A stretch of DNA of 64,000 nt from Tetraselmis striata. Lineage: Eukaryota > Chlorophyta > Chlorodendrophyceae > Chlorodendrales > Chlorodendraceae. The translations under genes were made by a program, and so were the position numbers. The DNA is taken from NCBI GenBank assembly GCA_006384855.1, contig VCJN01001692.1:1-64000 (forward strand), given 5' to 3'. Positions within the stretch are counted from its first letter, which is position 1. Each line of letters begins with the position of its first letter. This document shows positions 62,945-64,000 of the stretch, piece after piece. The notes under the pieces are model-generated. The model saw only the letters and a list, made by a program, of their open reading frames with translations, had not been told where the DNA came from and did not search any database.

Positions 62945-62990
<46 letters not shown>

Positions 62991-63180
62991 GGAGTGTAAG
63001 GATATTATATGTACCACACAAATCCCCATATGGGTATTATCCAGTCGTGCGCCTGGTGCGTTTTGCGCGGCATCCGTACACCGGTACTGGTGTGAATTTT
63101 CAAATAGGGCAGTAATAAATCCATTCGTGTGAATTACAAAAAGGGCAGAAACAAATCCACTGGTACGGGTACTGGTACGG
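62120..63180. other. spacer with long poly-G and short direct repeat
   Basis: No supported gene. A 45-nt uninterrupted G-run lies at 62945-62989. A 36-bp direct duplication (GTGTGAATT...GGGCAG...AAATCCA) lies at 63090-63126 and 63127-63161. Confidence 0.6.
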
Positions 63181-63316
63181 GGTGCGGAGCAGCAGAGCGC
63201 GCGGCAGCAGGCGCCAAATAATATCCCAGCCATATTGGGACCAGGAATGGCATCCGGGAACCACTTCGCCGCCTGTCTCTACCGTCGGTTTGACGTGCAC
63301 GCCGCTCCCAACCTCA

Positions 63317-63574
63317 ATGATGGCGCTATGCCGCCGGTTTATTTCCCTCAGGGGATTAGCTGCCTGCTACCGCCCTTTCAGCGCACTACCGGCACAGTCC
63401 GCCGCAGACGGCGCGCATTCGAGGTCAGGGCTGGCGGGGGCGGATGTCTGGCCGTGGGCGGAGGGCGCGAGGCGTGCAGCTGCAGACGCGCTGCTGGGGC
63501 GGCGAAATGCCATTCTACCTGTTCGGCAGCTTCACGTCTCGAGCGCTGGTCTTGGCGGGCTGCTGGTCCGGGAG
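63317..63574 (+). CDS. first exon of an organelle-targeted protein, 5' partial gene
   Basis: 86 codons from a double ATG (63317, 63320) to a GT donor (CGGGAG|GTGAGT). The start MMALCRRFISLRGLAACYRP has regularly spaced Arg, hydrophobics and no acidic residues, as in mitochondrial presequences. The exon ends RQLHVSSAGLGGLLVRE in phase 0. Downstream C-runs at about 63603, 63779 and 63937 would be intronic on the sense strand. The mature protein is outside the window or not recognisable. Confidence 0.45.
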
Positions 63575-63599
63575 GTGAGTGCAGGAGCGCCACTCGCCC

Positions 63600-63970
63600 T
63601 CTGCCCCCCCCCCCCCCCCCCCCCTCTTGCCACCCCCGCAACCACCAGCAAGGACAACTTTTACCCATCGCCAAAGGAGGCTTGCGCCAGAATTCAGCCA
63701 TGTTCGGTCTTCTGCCAGAGCACAAAAGTCTCGGATTCCTGCTGCAGGGCACACAGCATCTCTCACATGCTGTAGTCACCCCCCCCCCCCCCCCCCTCCC
63801 CCCGCGCTTGCCCAGGCTGATAATGTAAGGAGCAAAGTCCATGCATTGAGCACGTGGTCGTGGGGACTGGGACCACGCAGGAGCCTGGCAAAGAGGCCAG
63901 AATCCCCCAAGGGCCCAACAGTGCGTGGAGTGAACCCCCCCCCCCCCCCCCCCCACCCCCCCCCCCCCCA
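63600..63970 (+). repeat. three poly-C runs
   Basis: C-runs at about 63604-63624, 63779-63796 and 63937-63969 in the last 400 bases, followed by an A-rich end. Confidence 0.95.
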
Positions 63971-64000
63971 AAAAAATAAAAAAAATAAAAAGATTAAAAA

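Overview
The window is nuclear DNA of a eukaryote, most likely a chlorophyte green alga. The genes are GC-rich and split into many short exons. Introns usually start GTGCG or GTGAG and end in CAG. TGTAA, the green-algal polyadenylation signal, lies shortly after three or four of the stop codons. One gene is a thylakoid-type Albino3/Oxa1 insertase with a plausible chloroplast transit peptide. I cannot name a genus. Introns and spacers carry very long homopolymer C/G runs and dinucleotide microsatellites.

Gene-bearing half (about 1-43,500). Positions 1-17,180 hold the 3' part of one large plus-strand gene for a multi-EF-hand-like protein (about 1,440 residues in the window, 5' end outside it). 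Its 3.3-kb intron (7,197-10,500) is filled with dispersed repeats and a tRNA-derived SINE-like sequence. Positions 17,200-24,700 are gene-poor and hold AT-rich sequence, a ~425-bp repeat and a decayed DIRS-like tyrosine-recombinase retroelement. Three compact genes follow: a two-domain secreted cystatin (minus, 25,503-27,279), a DEAH-box RNA helicase (plus, about 28,174-32,224) and ALB3 (plus, 33,943-36,915). After a 3.5-kb empty spacer comes a KH-domain RNA-binding protein (plus, 40,445-43,512).

Mobile-element half (about 44,000-63,200). This half holds a second copy of the ~425-bp repeat, a decayed Ty3/gypsy integrase on the minus strand (48.5-49.5 kb) and an AT-rich Ty3/gypsy 3' end arranged as a large inverted repeat with 212-bp LTRs (50.1-52.0 kb). 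It also holds a ~370-bp tandem array of fold-back units (53.4-54.6 kb), a Cys-rich ORF, a decayed BED-like zinc finger/Tudor-like coding region (57.1-58.8 kb), a decayed non-LTR retrotransposon with a restriction-like endonuclease motif (59.4-61.3 kb) and a Cys-rich transposase-tail fragment (61.8-62.1 kb). The last kilobase starts a new gene whose first exon looks like an organelle presequence.

The intact genes are housekeeping or cell-biological and share no evident pathway. Exon coordinates come from splice consensus and reading-phase agreement read by eye, with no transcript evidence.
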